Part shown: piece after piece, positions 8,705-18,200 of the stretch
How the letters are laid out: each line of letters begins with the position of its first letter
How positions within the stretch are numbered: position 1 is the first letter of the stretch
NCBI RefSeq assembly: GCF_023716465.1
Contig: NZ_CP092415.1
Span: forward strand, 2,953,501 to 3,017,500
Origin: Flagellimonas marinaquae
GTDB lineage: Bacteria; Bacteroidota; Bacteroidia; Flavobacteriales; Flavobacteriaceae
DNA length: 64,000 nucleotides
Direction of reading: 5' to 3'
Notes under the pieces: generated by a model
Told to the model about the DNA's origin: nothing
What the model saw: only the letters and a program-made list of their open reading frames with translations
The model's database searches: none
Made by a program: the position numbers and the translations under genes

Positions 8705-11206
8705 ATGAAACACACCTACCACATACACGGAATGACCTGCAATGGTTGTCGAAGTCACGTAGAGGAAACGCTGTCTAAAGTGGATGGTGTTTCAAAAGTA
8801 ACAGTTGATTTAGAAAAAGCCGAAGCGACCATAGAAATGGAATCCCATATTCCAATAGAGAAATTTCAAGAGGCGCTTAAAGCCGATGGTGGGCAATACA
8901 GTATCCATCAAAATGGCGAACATCAGCATACCCACGATAAGAAGAAAGTTGAGAAACCCAAAGGTCAAGGAACGGGAACATTTTACTGTCCGATGCATTG
9001 CGAGGGCGACAAGACTTACGACAAACCAGGCGACTGTCCTGTTTGCGGAATGGATTTGGTTGAAGAAGTTAACCTAACGGCTACTTCCGACACCCAATAT
9101 ACCTGTCCGATGCATCCCGAAATTATTAAGGATGAACCGGGAAGCTGTCCAATTTGTGGGATGGATTTAGTGCCTATGGAACCCGATTTATCCGCAGAGG
9201 AAAAGACCTATAAAAAACTTCTTAAAAAGTTCTGGATAGCGGTCGCTTTCACATTGCCCATTTTTATCATTGCAATGTCCGAAATGCTGCCCAACAACCC
9301 CTTATATGATGTTTTAGAATTAAAATATTGGAACTGGATTCAATTTGCGCTTTCTATTCCTGTGGTATTCTACGCTACTTGGATGTTCTTTGAACGTGCC
9401 TACCGCAGTATAAAGACTTGGAACTTAAATATGTTTACGCTTATCGGTATCGGTGCTGGCGTTGCTTGGCTCTTCAGCGTGTTCGGGATGCTCGTACCCG
9501 ATTTTTTCCCTGACCAATTCAAGACCGAAGCCGGTACGGTTCACGTCTATTTTGAGGCTGCTACGGTGATTCTAACTTTGGTTCTACTTGGTCAAGTCCT
9601 CGAAGCTCGTGCGCATAGCAAGACCAATTCCGCAGTCAAGGAACTTTTAAAATTGGCACCTAACAAGGCTATAAAGGTAGTTGATGGGGAAGAACAGGAA
9701 GTGGCCATCGATGAAATTGAATTGGGCGATATCCTACGTGTGAAGCCGGGCGATAAGATTCCTGTGGATGGCGTTATTACCGAAGGCGAAACTTCTATAG
9801 ATGAATCGATGATTACGGGCGAACCCATTCCTGTAAACAAATCAGTAGATGATAAAGTAAGTAGCGGAACTATCAATGGCAATCAGTCCTTTTTGATGAA
9901 AGCTGAAAAGGTTGGGTCTGACACTTTGTTATCACAGATTATACAGATGGTCAATGATGCCAGTCGAAGCCGTGCACCCATCCAAAAGTTGGCCGATACC
10001 GTTTCGGGATATTTCGTGCCAATCGTTGTTATAATCGCTGTTGTTACATTTGCCGTTTGGGCAATTTGGGGCCCAGAGCCAGCCTATGTTTATGCTTTGG
10101 TCAATGCGATTGCCGTATTAATTATCGCCTGTCCCTGTGCTTTGGGGCTTGCGACACCAATGTCTGTAATGGTCGGCGTTGGCAAAGGTGCGCAGAATGG
10201 TGTGCTTATTAAAAATGCCGAAGCCCTTGAAAAAATGGATAAGGTCGATACTCTCATTGTCGATAAGACCGGAACGATAACTGAAGGAAAACCTACAGTT
10301 GAGAAAGTGGGTTCTTTTGAGAAGGGGTTTACCGAAACCGAAGTACTACAATACATTGTTTCCTTGAACAGCCAAAGTGAACATCCGCTGGCGGAAGCCA
10401 CCGTAAAATATGGAAAAGAACAAAACGCAGAGTTTTTAAAAGCAGATGGATTTAACGCAGTAACTGGAAAAGGCGTTGAAGGTGAAGTGAACAATAAAGA
10501 AGTGGCTTTAGGTAACGCCAAAATGATCGAACAGGCAAATGCTACACTTACCGAAGCTATGGAAAACGAGGCACAATCCTACCAAAAACAAGGGAAAACG
10601 GTTTCCTATCTCGCTGTAGAAGGTCAAGTTGTAGGCTACGTCGTTATCGGCGACAAAATCAAGGAAACGAGTGCAAAAGCTATCAAGGATTTGCAGAATA
10701 AGGGAATTGCGGTCATTATGCTTACTGGTGATAATCACGACACCGCCCAAGCTGTCGCAGATGAGCTTAACCTTGCCGATTTTCAAGCAAGTATGCTACC
10801 GGAAAACAAATTGCAGGAAGTCGAGAAATTACAAGAGCAAGGCAAGGTGGTTGCAATGGCAGGCGATGGTATCAATGATGCACCTGCACTCGCTAAAAGT
10901 GATGTAGGTATCGCAATGGGAACAGGTACGGATGTTGCCATTGAAAGTGCAGCCATTACCTTGGTGAAAGGCGATTTACACGGTATCGTAAAGGCAAGAA
11001 ATCTAAGTGATGCAGTAATGCGCAATATCAAACAAAACCTCTTTTTTGCAATGATTTATAACACGCTGGGTATCCCTATTGCAGCAGGACTACTGTATCC
11101 GTTTTTTGGAATACTCTTATCGCCAATGATTGCGGCTTTGGCGATGAGCTTCAGTTCGGTATCGGTAATTGCCAACTCATTACGTCTAAAAAGTAAAAAC
11201 ATATAA
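8705..11206 (+). CDS. copA: Copper-exporting P1B-type ATPase
   Basis: ATP-driven Cu(I) exporter of the inner membrane, 833 residues. In order: an HMA metal-binding domain with GMTCNGC (9-15); a His-rich linker; two heavy-metal-binding modules with CPMH...CPVCGMDL and CPMH...CPICGMDL (about 97-156); membrane helices; the actuator segment with TGE; the translocation motif CPC at about 476; phosphorylation motif DKTGT at about 520; the HP motif SEHPLAEA; and GDGINDAPAL at about 720. The CPC motif plus the CPMH modules indicate Cu(I). It is the central enzyme of the copper cluster and lies between accessory periplasmic genes on the same strand. Confidence 0.96.
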   Translation: MKHTYHIHGMTCNGCRSHVEETLSKVDGVSKVTVDLEKAEATIEMESHIPIEKFQEALKADGGQYSIHQNGEHQHTHDKKKVEKPKGQGTGTFYCPMHCEGDKTYDKPGDCPVCGMDLVEEVNLTATSDTQYTCPMHPEIIKDEPGSCPICGMDLVPMEPDLSAEEKTYKKLLKKFWIAVAFTLPIFIIAMSEMLPNNPLYDVLELKYWNWIQFALSIPVVFYATWMFFERAYRSIKTWNLNMFTLIGIGAGVAWLFSVFGMLVPDFFPDQFKTEAGTVHVYFEAATVILTLVLLGQVLEARAHSKTNSAVKELLKLAPNKAIKVVDGEEQEVAIDEIELGDILRVKPGDKIPVDGVITEGETSIDESMITGEPIPVNKSVDDKVSSGTINGNQSFLMKAEKVGSDTLLSQIIQMVNDASRSRAPIQKLADTVSGYFVPIVVIIAVVTFAVWAIWGPEPAYVYALVNAIAVLIIACPCALGLATPMSVMVGVGKGAQNGVLIKNAEALEKMDKVDTLIVDKTGTITEGKPTVEKVGSFEKGFTETEVLQYIVSLNSQSEHPLAEATVKYGKEQNAEFLKADGFNAVTGKGVEGEVNNKEVALGNAKMIEQANATLTEAMENEAQSYQKQGKTVSYLAVEGQVVGYVVIGDKIKETSAKAIKDLQNKGIAVIMLTGDNHDTAQAVADELNLADFQASMLPENKLQEVEKLQEQGKVVAMAGDGINDAPALAKSDVGIAMGTGTDVAIESAAITLVKGDLHGIVKARNLSDAVMRNIKQNLFFAMIYNTLGIPIAAGLLYPFFGILLSPMIAALAMSFSSVSVIANSLRLKSKNI

Positions 11207-11225
11207 TCTAACTAATTGAATACTT

Positions 11226-11810
11226 ATGAAATATAAAATTTTGATAATCCTATTGGTAGTTGCTGTCAGCGGATGTAAAAATGAAGAAAAGAATAATACC
11301 AAAATAGAGACAGAGCACAATCATACCCAGAGTGAACCTAAATCTGAGAACAAAAAAACCCTAAGTCCACACACATCGGCAATGGCTATGATAGGTGATG
11401 CTCATATCCATATAGATTATTCGTCGCCAGGCGTAAGGGATAGAATTATTTTCGGTGGATTGTTGGCTTACGACCAAGTCTGGCAGGCTGGTGCCCATAT
11501 GGCTACTTGGCTTGAAACAAATAAGGATTTAGAAATCGACGGTAAAGAATTGAAAGCTGGAAAATACGGGTTTTTTGTAATTCCGAATCAGGAAGAATGG
11601 ACTGTCATTTTCAACAGGAATTGGAACCAACACGGTAAGGACGACTATACTGAAAATGATGATGTATTACGATTCAAAGTAACACCTAAAACTTCTGAAG
11701 ATATCAAAGAACATTTAGAGTATAAAGTAAACAAAACAACAGAGACTTCAGGAACAATCTCAATGAGTTGGGAAAAAGTAACGATTGAATTTCCTTTTGA
11801 AATAAAGTAA
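11226..11810 (+). CDS. DUF2911 lipoprotein
   Basis: 194-residue lipoprotein with lipobox AVSGC (Cys17), a polar His-containing linker, then a DUF2911 domain recognisable by SPGVRDRIIFGGLLAYDQVW, GAHMATWLETN and GKYGFFVIPNQEEWTVIFN. DUF2911 proteins are common in Bacteroidota copper clusters but have no known biochemical role. It sits 20 bases after copA and 2 bases before the PepSY gene, so it belongs to the same transcript. Confidence 0.85.
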   Translation: MKYKILIILLVVAVSGCKNEEKNNTKIETEHNHTQSEPKSENKKTLSPHTSAMAMIGDAHIHIDYSSPGVRDRIIFGGLLAYDQVWQAGAHMATWLETNKDLEIDGKELKAGKYGFFVIPNQEEWTVIFNRNWNQHGKDDYTENDDVLRFKVTPKTSEDIKEHLEYKVNKTTETSGTISMSWEKVTIEFPFEIK

Positions 11811-11811
11811 A

Positions 11812-12519
11812 ATGGTAAATAGAAAAACAGCGAAATGGATTAGAAAAGCACACCGCTATTTGGGTATCTTTTTAGGTATTCAGTTTTTGATGTGGACAAT
11901 TAGCGGGATGTATTTCAGCTGGACGGACATCGACGAGATACACGGTGACCATTTTAAGAAATCGGCACCGGTGCAGACCTCTTTTGATAATTTGCTCGGT
12001 ACATCCCAACTGGCTACAAAAGAATCCGTAAAATCTTTGGAACTACTGGAAATCGCAAATGAACCTTATTATTGGATTAATGAAGCACAGCTTTATAATG
12101 CAAGAACGGGACAAAGGAAAAATGGAATTTCTAAAGAAGAGGCACAACAAGTTGCAAATAGGTATATGTTGGACGATTTAGAAATAGCAAAAATTCAATT
12201 AGTCGATTCTGTAGGGTCACATCACGAATATCGCGGTCGCCCACTTCCAGCTTATGAAATCTTGTATGAGACACCACAAAATTTAAAAGCCTATGTGGCG
12301 GTTGAAAATGGCGCTTTTCAAACGGTGAGACACAGGGATTGGCGCTGGTTTGATTTTCTATGGATGACCCATACTATGGATTATCAGGGAAGGGATAATT
12401 TCAACACGTTGTTGTTAAGGGCATTTTCACTTTTGGGATTGATAACCGTCTTAAGCGGTTTCGTTTTATGGTACATCAGTTCCCCATCAATCAGAAAACT
12501 AAAAAAGAAAATTAAATAA
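11812..12519 (+). CDS. PepSY-domain inner-membrane protein
   Basis: 235 residues with an N-terminal transmembrane segment (about 17-36), a periplasmic stretch containing a PepSY-like fold (EEAQQVANRYMLDDLEIAKI and the later PLPAYEILYETPQNLKAYVA), and a C-terminal transmembrane segment (about 203-223). The conserved WRWFDFLWMTHTMDY segment is typical of PepSY-associated TM proteins. Such proteins occur next to metal-uptake and copper genes, and some act in flavin- or haem-linked electron transfer. Function here is not known; the start lies 2 bases after the DUF2911 stop. Confidence 0.8.
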   Translation: MVNRKTAKWIRKAHRYLGIFLGIQFLMWTISGMYFSWTDIDEIHGDHFKKSAPVQTSFDNLLGTSQLATKESVKSLELLEIANEPYYWINEAQLYNARTGQRKNGISKEEAQQVANRYMLDDLEIAKIQLVDSVGSHHEYRGRPLPAYEILYETPQNLKAYVAVENGAFQTVRHRDWRWFDFLWMTHTMDYQGRDNFNTLLLRAFSLLGLITVLSGFVLWYISSPSIRKLKKKIK

Positions 12520-12543
12520 TTAGTAACAAAAAAACCAAAAATT

Positions 12544-13035
12544 ATGAATTCAAACGAACACAAAAATTCAGGAAAATCAAAAAACCATTACACACGTTTT
12601 GTAGCGATGCTCGCTTGCTCTTTTGTAGCAATGTACATTACGATGTATTTAAACACTTATGAATGGGACCACGTTTGGTTTAGCCTAACGAGGTTTTATA
12701 TGGTCTGCCTTGGTATCGCAGCTATGGCCATCATTATGTTTGTGGCAATGCGTGGTATGTACCAAAATAAAAAGAAGAATATCGCCATAGTCTTGGGAAG
12801 TATCGTTCTCTTTGTAGGTGCATTAGGACTCGTACGTGACCAAAAGTCAACCGTAGGCGATGTACTTTGGATGAAAGCAATGATACCACACCATTCCATC
12901 GCCATTTTAACAAGTGAACGGGCAGATATTGAAGACCCTGAAGTCAAAAAATTGGCTGAAGAAATCATTAAAGCGCAACGTAGGGAAATTGCTGAAATGA
13001 AAGCAATGATTGAGCGTTTAGAAAATGAAAAATAA
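12544..13035 (+). CDS. DUF305 membrane protein
   Basis: 163 residues with three predicted N-terminal membrane helices (about 20-40, 50-70, 80-97) and a short C-terminal helical DUF305 segment with MIPHHSIAI at about 115-123, the His-His signature of the family. DUF305/CopM-like proteins bind copper through His and Met residues in other bacteria. The gene ends inside the start of the CusB-type gene (overlap 13025-13035), which couples it to the efflux adaptor. Confidence 0.85.
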   Translation: MNSNEHKNSGKSKNHYTRFVAMLACSFVAMYITMYLNTYEWDHVWFSLTRFYMVCLGIAAMAIIMFVAMRGMYQNKKKNIAIVLGSIVLFVGALGLVRDQKSTVGDVLWMKAMIPHHSIAILTSERADIEDPEVKKLAEEIIKAQRREIAEMKAMIERLENEK

Positions 13036-14770
13036 GATTATGAAAAAGAACATTCTATATATAGCAATAGCCGTTATCATAGGTTTGGGCGCAGGCTGGC
13101 TCATTTTTGGAAATAGCTCAGACAATGCAGCAAATAAGGATACGTCTGATATGTCCGACCACGACCACTCTGGCGAGAGCGCAGAACAGATGTGGACGTG
13201 CTCTATGCACCCACAGATTATGCAACCCGAAGCTGGTGATTGCCCAATATGTGGAATGGACTTAATCCCTGCTGAAGCTGGTGCAGATGGTCTCGCTGCA
13301 AACGAGATAAAAATGACTGAAAACGCAATGGCGTTAGCAAATATCCAGACTACTATTGTAGGAAATGCAAAAGCTGGCGATGATGATGGGATGATATCCC
13401 TTTCGGGAAAAATAGCGGCAAACGAAGAAAACAATACCGTACAATCCAGCTATTTCAAAGGTAGGATAGAACAACTCAACGTTAACTATCAAGGTCAGCA
13501 AGTAAATCGTGGTCAGTTATTGGCAACCATTTACGCACCGGACCTTGTAGCGGCACAACAGGAATTGATTACCGCAGCATCGCTTAAGGAATCGCAACCT
13601 GCTTTATACAAAGCTGTTCGCAGCAAGCTCAAAAACTGGAAACTATCAGATACGCAAATCAATGCTATTGAGGAAAGTGGAACGGTACGTGAGAATTTCC
13701 GGATTTATGCAACGGTTTCCGGAACGGTTTCAGAAGTAATGGCAGCACAAGGCGATTATGTAAATCAAGGACAGCCTATTGTGAAGTTGAGCAACCTCAA
13801 TTCGGTTTGGGCAGAATTTGATGCCTATGAAAATCAAATAGCGCAATTCAACATTGGGCAAAAAATCAATATCACGACCAATGCTTATCCCAATAAGGAA
13901 TTTGAAGGCACTATCTCATTCATCGACCCTATTCTAAATAATGCGACACGAACGATAACGGTACGTGCAACTCTGCAAAATAAGAATGACCTGTTTAAGC
14001 CAGGAATGTTTGTGACGGGCAAGGTTAAAGGCGCAACGCAAACTATGGAAAATACCCTTACCGTACCTGCAAGTGCTGTACTATGGACGGGCGAGCGCTC
14101 ATTGGTATATATTAAAACCAATCCTAACGAGCCTGTTTTTGAAATGCGCGAGGTAACCTTGGGAAATCGCTCTGGCGAAACTTACCAAGTATCGGCCGGA
14201 TTAAATAATGGCGATGAAATTGTTACCAATGGAACATTTACAGTAGATGCAGCTGCTCAATTACAGGGTAAAAAATCAATGATGAATCAACAGATGATGC
14301 CAGATGAATCGGCTATGATGGGCGATATGGAAATGAGTTTCAGCAATGCGTTTAGTTCTGATTTCGACAAAGCATTACCATCATATCTCAAAATGAAAGA
14401 TGCCCTTGTAGCAAGCGATGCAAGTCAAGTTTCCGCTTTCGCGAAAGCGACATCAGAAAAATTAAAAGCAATATCGACTGATGATTTAGGTACGATGGAA
14501 AAACAACATTTAACCAAAAGTATTGAGATGCTGGATGCCATTGCAAACAATGATAATCTGGAAAACCAGCGCGCTCACTTCGTCATTCTAAACGAGAATA
14601 TCGTGCCTATTGCAATGAGCATAGAAAACTCGACAAATTATTACATTCAGAAATGCCCTATGGCAAATAACAATAAAGGTGCGGTATGGTTAAGTATGGA
14701 AGAAGAAATAAGAAATCCATACTATGGCGATGCAATGTTGACTTGCGGAAGTGTGATTGATTCGTTGTAA
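13025..14770 (+). CDS. cusB: CusB-type periplasmic adaptor with CPMH module and C-terminal DUF3347
   Basis: Membrane-fusion protein that links the CusA pump to the outer-membrane channel. 581 residues; an N-terminal membrane anchor (about 8-24) is followed by a heavy-metal-binding module WTCSMHPQ...CPICGMDL (about 57-80), then the hairpin, lipoyl and beta-barrel domains of RND adaptors (VNRGQLLATIYAPDL; VTGKVKGATQTMENTL), and a DUF3347 domain at about 445-575 ending in CPMANNNKGAVWLSM and MLTCG. A second ATG at 13040 could be the real start, since it gives a more usual signal sequence (MKKNILYIAIAV). It overlaps the DUF305 gene. Extra copper-binding modules at both ends suggest it also collects periplasmic Cu(I). 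Confidence 0.92.
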   Translation: MKNKIMKKNILYIAIAVIIGLGAGWLIFGNSSDNAANKDTSDMSDHDHSGESAEQMWTCSMHPQIMQPEAGDCPICGMDLIPAEAGADGLAANEIKMTENAMALANIQTTIVGNAKAGDDDGMISLSGKIAANEENNTVQSSYFKGRIEQLNVNYQGQQVNRGQLLATIYAPDLVAAQQELITAASLKESQPALYKAVRSKLKNWKLSDTQINAIEESGTVRENFRIYATVSGTVSEVMAAQGDYVNQGQPIVKLSNLNSVWAEFDAYENQIAQFNIGQKINITTNAYPNKEFEGTISFIDPILNNATRTITVRATLQNKNDLFKPGMFVTGKVKGATQTMENTLTVPASAVLWTGERSLVYIKTNPNEPVFEMREVTLGNRSGETYQVSAGLNNGDEIVTNGTFTVDAAAQLQGKKSMMNQQMMPDESAMMGDMEMSFSNAFSSDFDKALPSYLKMKDALVASDASQVSAFAKATSEKLKAISTDDLGTMEKQHLTKSIEMLDAIANNDNLENQRAHFVILNENIVPIAMSIENSTNYYIQKCPMANNNKGAVWLSMEEEIRNPYYGDAMLTCGSVIDSL

Positions 14771-14776
14771 AAATCA

Positions 14777-14813
14777 TTTGCAACACAGTTGCACCAAAAT
14801 ATTTTTATCTTTG
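14777..14813 (+). promoter_or_regulatory. Bacteroidota-type promoter for the DUF6660 gene
   Basis: TATCTTTG at 14806-14813 is an exact TAnnTTTG -7 element, and TTTG at 14777-14780 is a candidate -33 element with a 25-base gap, slightly longer than usual. The likely transcription start falls within a few bases of the GTG at 14818, so the following gene may be leaderless or nearly so. Confidence 0.5.
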
Positions 14814-14817
14814 CATT

Positions 14818-15126
14818 GTGAAAGTTGTAGCAATCATTTTATCGTTTTATTTCTTGGCACTCAATGTAGTGCCTTGTAGCGATGCGACAAATAGTGCCGA
14901 TGATACCCAAGTTGTTACAGTAATTGATATTGATGGCGACCACGACCAAGACTGTGAGTTATGCTCGCCTTTCTGTCAATGTCATTGTTGTCACGTTCAC
15001 ACGATAAATTTTGGGCTTGTTGCATTTCAACCGCTACAGCCTGCTATTCCTCAAGAATTCTTTGCCCATTTCGATGACCTTGGCAAAGATATTCCCCATT
15101 CCCTTTTTCAGCCACCTCGGGCATAA
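14818..15126 (+). CDS. DUF6660 small exported Cys/His-rich protein
   Basis: 102 residues starting at GTG, with a hydrophobic signal (MKVVAIILSFYFLALNVVPC), an acidic stretch and a dense Cys/His cluster at about 54-63 (CELCSPFCQCHCCHVH), then a conserved tail with LQPAIPQEFFAHFDDLGKDIPHS. This is the pattern of DUF6660 proteins, which lie beside heavy-metal RND pumps in Flavobacteriia. The cluster could bind metal in the periplasm. It has its own promoter-like element just upstream and a hairpin with T-run just downstream, so it looks like a separate transcription unit. Confidence 0.78.
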   Translation: MKVVAIILSFYFLALNVVPCSDATNSADDTQVVTVIDIDGDHDQDCELCSPFCQCHCCHVHTINFGLVAFQPLQPAIPQEFFAHFDDLGKDIPHSLFQPPRA

Positions 15127-15138
15127 TTCAGTTTTCAT

Positions 15139-15159
15139 AGGATAACTATATCCTTTTTT
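15139..15159 (+). terminator. Rho-independent terminator after DUF6660 gene
   Basis: AGGATA (15139-15144), a 4-base loop, TATCCT (15149-15154) and then a T-run. The stem is short (6 bp) but the T-run is good. Confidence 0.55.
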
Positions 15160-15245
15160 GAAGTTTTCCTAATGGGAATGCTCAACTATGTTTTTGCTAC
15201 GCGAAAACGCAAACTCGTTTTTTAACTGAATTAATACATTAATCT

Positions 15246-18200
15246 ATGATTAACAGAATCATTGATTTTTCAATCAATAACAAATTCATCATTGGTCTGT
15301 TCACGTTGACTCTTATAGGAGTTGGCATTTGGTCAATGGCAACAGTAAACCTTGGGTCTGTCCCAGATATTACCAATAATCAGGTGCAGGTCATCACGCA
15401 ATCGCCCAATCTGGGAACGGAAGATATTGAACAGTTCGTAACCTATCCCGTAGAACTATCTATGGGTAATTTACCAGGCGTTACAGAAATAAGATCTATC
15501 TCACGCTTTGGCCTTTCCGTAGTTACTATCGTTTTTGAAGACGATATGGGAACCTATCTTCCTCGACAGCTGGTACAGGAAAAACTAAACGAACTGGGCG
15601 AATCTATCCCTGAAAAATTTGGAAGTCCATCTATGGGTCCCATCTCTACTGGTTTAGGTCAAATCTATGAATACACTATAAAGCCAGAGGAGGGTTTTGA
15701 AAACAAGTATTCGCCTATGGAACTGCGCACCGTGCAAGATTGGGTTATCAAACGACAACTCACATTACTGGAAGGCGTGGTAGAGGTCAACTCTTATGGA
15801 GGCAGTATTAAACAGTACGAGGTCACTGTCAACCCAGATAAGTTGAATAGTTTGGGTATTAGTATTTCACAAGTGTATGAGGCTCTCGCTCGGAACAATG
15901 TGAATACAGGCGGTGCTTACATAGAAAAAAATAAAATGTCAAATTTCATAAGAGGTGAAGGTCTTATTCGCTCTTTGGAAGACATTAAAGATATTTCGAT
16001 TATTAACGAGGGCAACATTCCCGTAACTATTGGAGATGTTGCAACACGCGTCCATTTTGGGAATCAGGTACGTTATGGTGCTTTTACGCAAGACGGTAAG
16101 GAAGCCGTGGGAGGAATAATAATGATGCTAAAAGGTTCAAACCCTAATGCGGTTATTCAAAATGTTAAGAATCGTATGGCAGAAATTGAAAAATCCCTGC
16201 CAGAAGGTCTCACTATCGCCCCTATCATTGATCGTAGTGAGCTAATTGCCAGAACGACCGATACCGTTAAAACCAATTTACTGGAAGGCGCCCTAATCGT
16301 GATATTTGCCCTTGTTTTATTGTTGGGTAGTTTAAGAGGTGGCATCATAACGGCCACGACCATACCGTTGTCCTTGCTTTTTGCCTTTATATTAATGAAG
16401 CAATTTAATGTATGGGCAAACTTAATGAGCTTGGGAGCTATAGACTTTGGGATTATTATAGATGGTGCCGTGATTATTATAGAAGGAACGGTGTATGAGA
16501 TCCAAAAACGGATTAGGTCTGGAAAGCTAAAATTCAATCAAGGCGTAATGGATAAAGTAGCCTATGATGCCGGAACCACGATGATGGGTTCTGCTTTTTT
16601 CGGGCAGATCATTATCCTTATAGTTTTTACACCTATACTTTTCCTTACAGGTGTAGAAGGTAAAATGTTCAAACCGATGGCATACACCTTTGGTTTTGCT
16701 ATGATAGGTGCAATTATTCTGTGTCTTACCTATGTCCCAATGATGTCTGCGCTTTTTATGAAACCAGTTCAAAACACCAAAAGCTGGTTTGGCAAATTTG
16801 AGCGTTGGCTTGAAAAGATAAGTGATAAAATTATTGGTGCTATACATAGTGCTTATAAGCCATTATTAAAAGGTGCACTGCGGCTTAAGCTTATCGTGTT
16901 ATCATCTTCTGCTGTTCTACTTATTATTGCTGGTTTTATATTTTCTAATATGGGTGGAGAATTTGTGCCGCAGCTCGATGAAGGAGATATAGCAATGCAG
17001 GCGTTTATAAGACCAGGAAGCTCGCTCACAGAATCCATTGAAGTTTCAAAGAAAATAGAAACTATCCTATTAGAAAATTTTCCTGAAATTAAAACGGTAA
17101 CAGCACGTATAGGTGTGGCAGATATACCTACAGATCCTATGCCTATGGATATTGCAGATATGTACATCATTCTCAATAAGGATATGGACGAGTGGACAAC
17201 TGCTTCTACTAAAGAAGGTTTGATTGAAGCCATAAGGGATAAACTGGATGATGAACTCGTCGGGGTTAATTTATCATTTACCCAACCGGTCGAATTAAGA
17301 TTTAATGAGCTTTTAGAAGGCGTAAGAGAGGATATTGCAGTAAAGCTATATGGCGAAGATTTAGAGGTGTTATCAGACAAGGTTCAGGAAATGGCAGCTA
17401 TTATAAAGACCGTTCCTGGCGCGGGCGATGTGAGTGCAGAACGTACAGCTGGACTACCACAAATGACCGTAAAGTTCAGACGAGATAAAATGGCGCAATA
17501 TGGACTGGATATTCAAAAAGTAAATGATTACATAAGTACTGCTTTTGCAGGTGGTACCGCTGGCGTCATTTTTGAAGGCGAGAAACGATTTGATCTGGTG
17601 GTACGATTTGATGAAAGCCATAGAAAAAGTATTGATGACCTGCGCACGATGTACATCGATCTTAAGGATGGAAGCCAGGTACCCATTATTGAAATAGCAG
17701 AGATTGAATACGTGCCTGGACCTATGCAAATCTCACGTGACAATACGTATAGAAGAACCTATGTAGGTGTAAATGCACGAGGCAGAGATGTGGAGTCTGT
17801 TGTAAAAGATATACAACAAAAGTTAGATGAAGAACTGGACTTGCCATCAGGATATTATATTACCTATGGTGGAGAGTTTGAAAACCTACAAAGCGCTAAG
17901 GATCGTTTAACAATTGTTGTGCCCATCGCCCTGTTCTTGATATTTGTACTGTTATACTTTGCCTTAAAATCCTTTTCACAATCGCTAATGATTTACATCG
18001 CGATACCCTTGGCGGCCATTGGTGGTGTGTTTGCTTTATGGCTTCGAGATATGCCATTTAGTATTTCGGCAGGTGTAGGATTTATTGTGCTATTTGGTGT
18101 CGCAGTTCTTAACGGGCTGGTACTTATTAACCGATTTAATTCTTTAAAGGAAGAAGGTGTTACAAGCATAAAGGATAGAATATTTCAAGGGACTAAAGAA

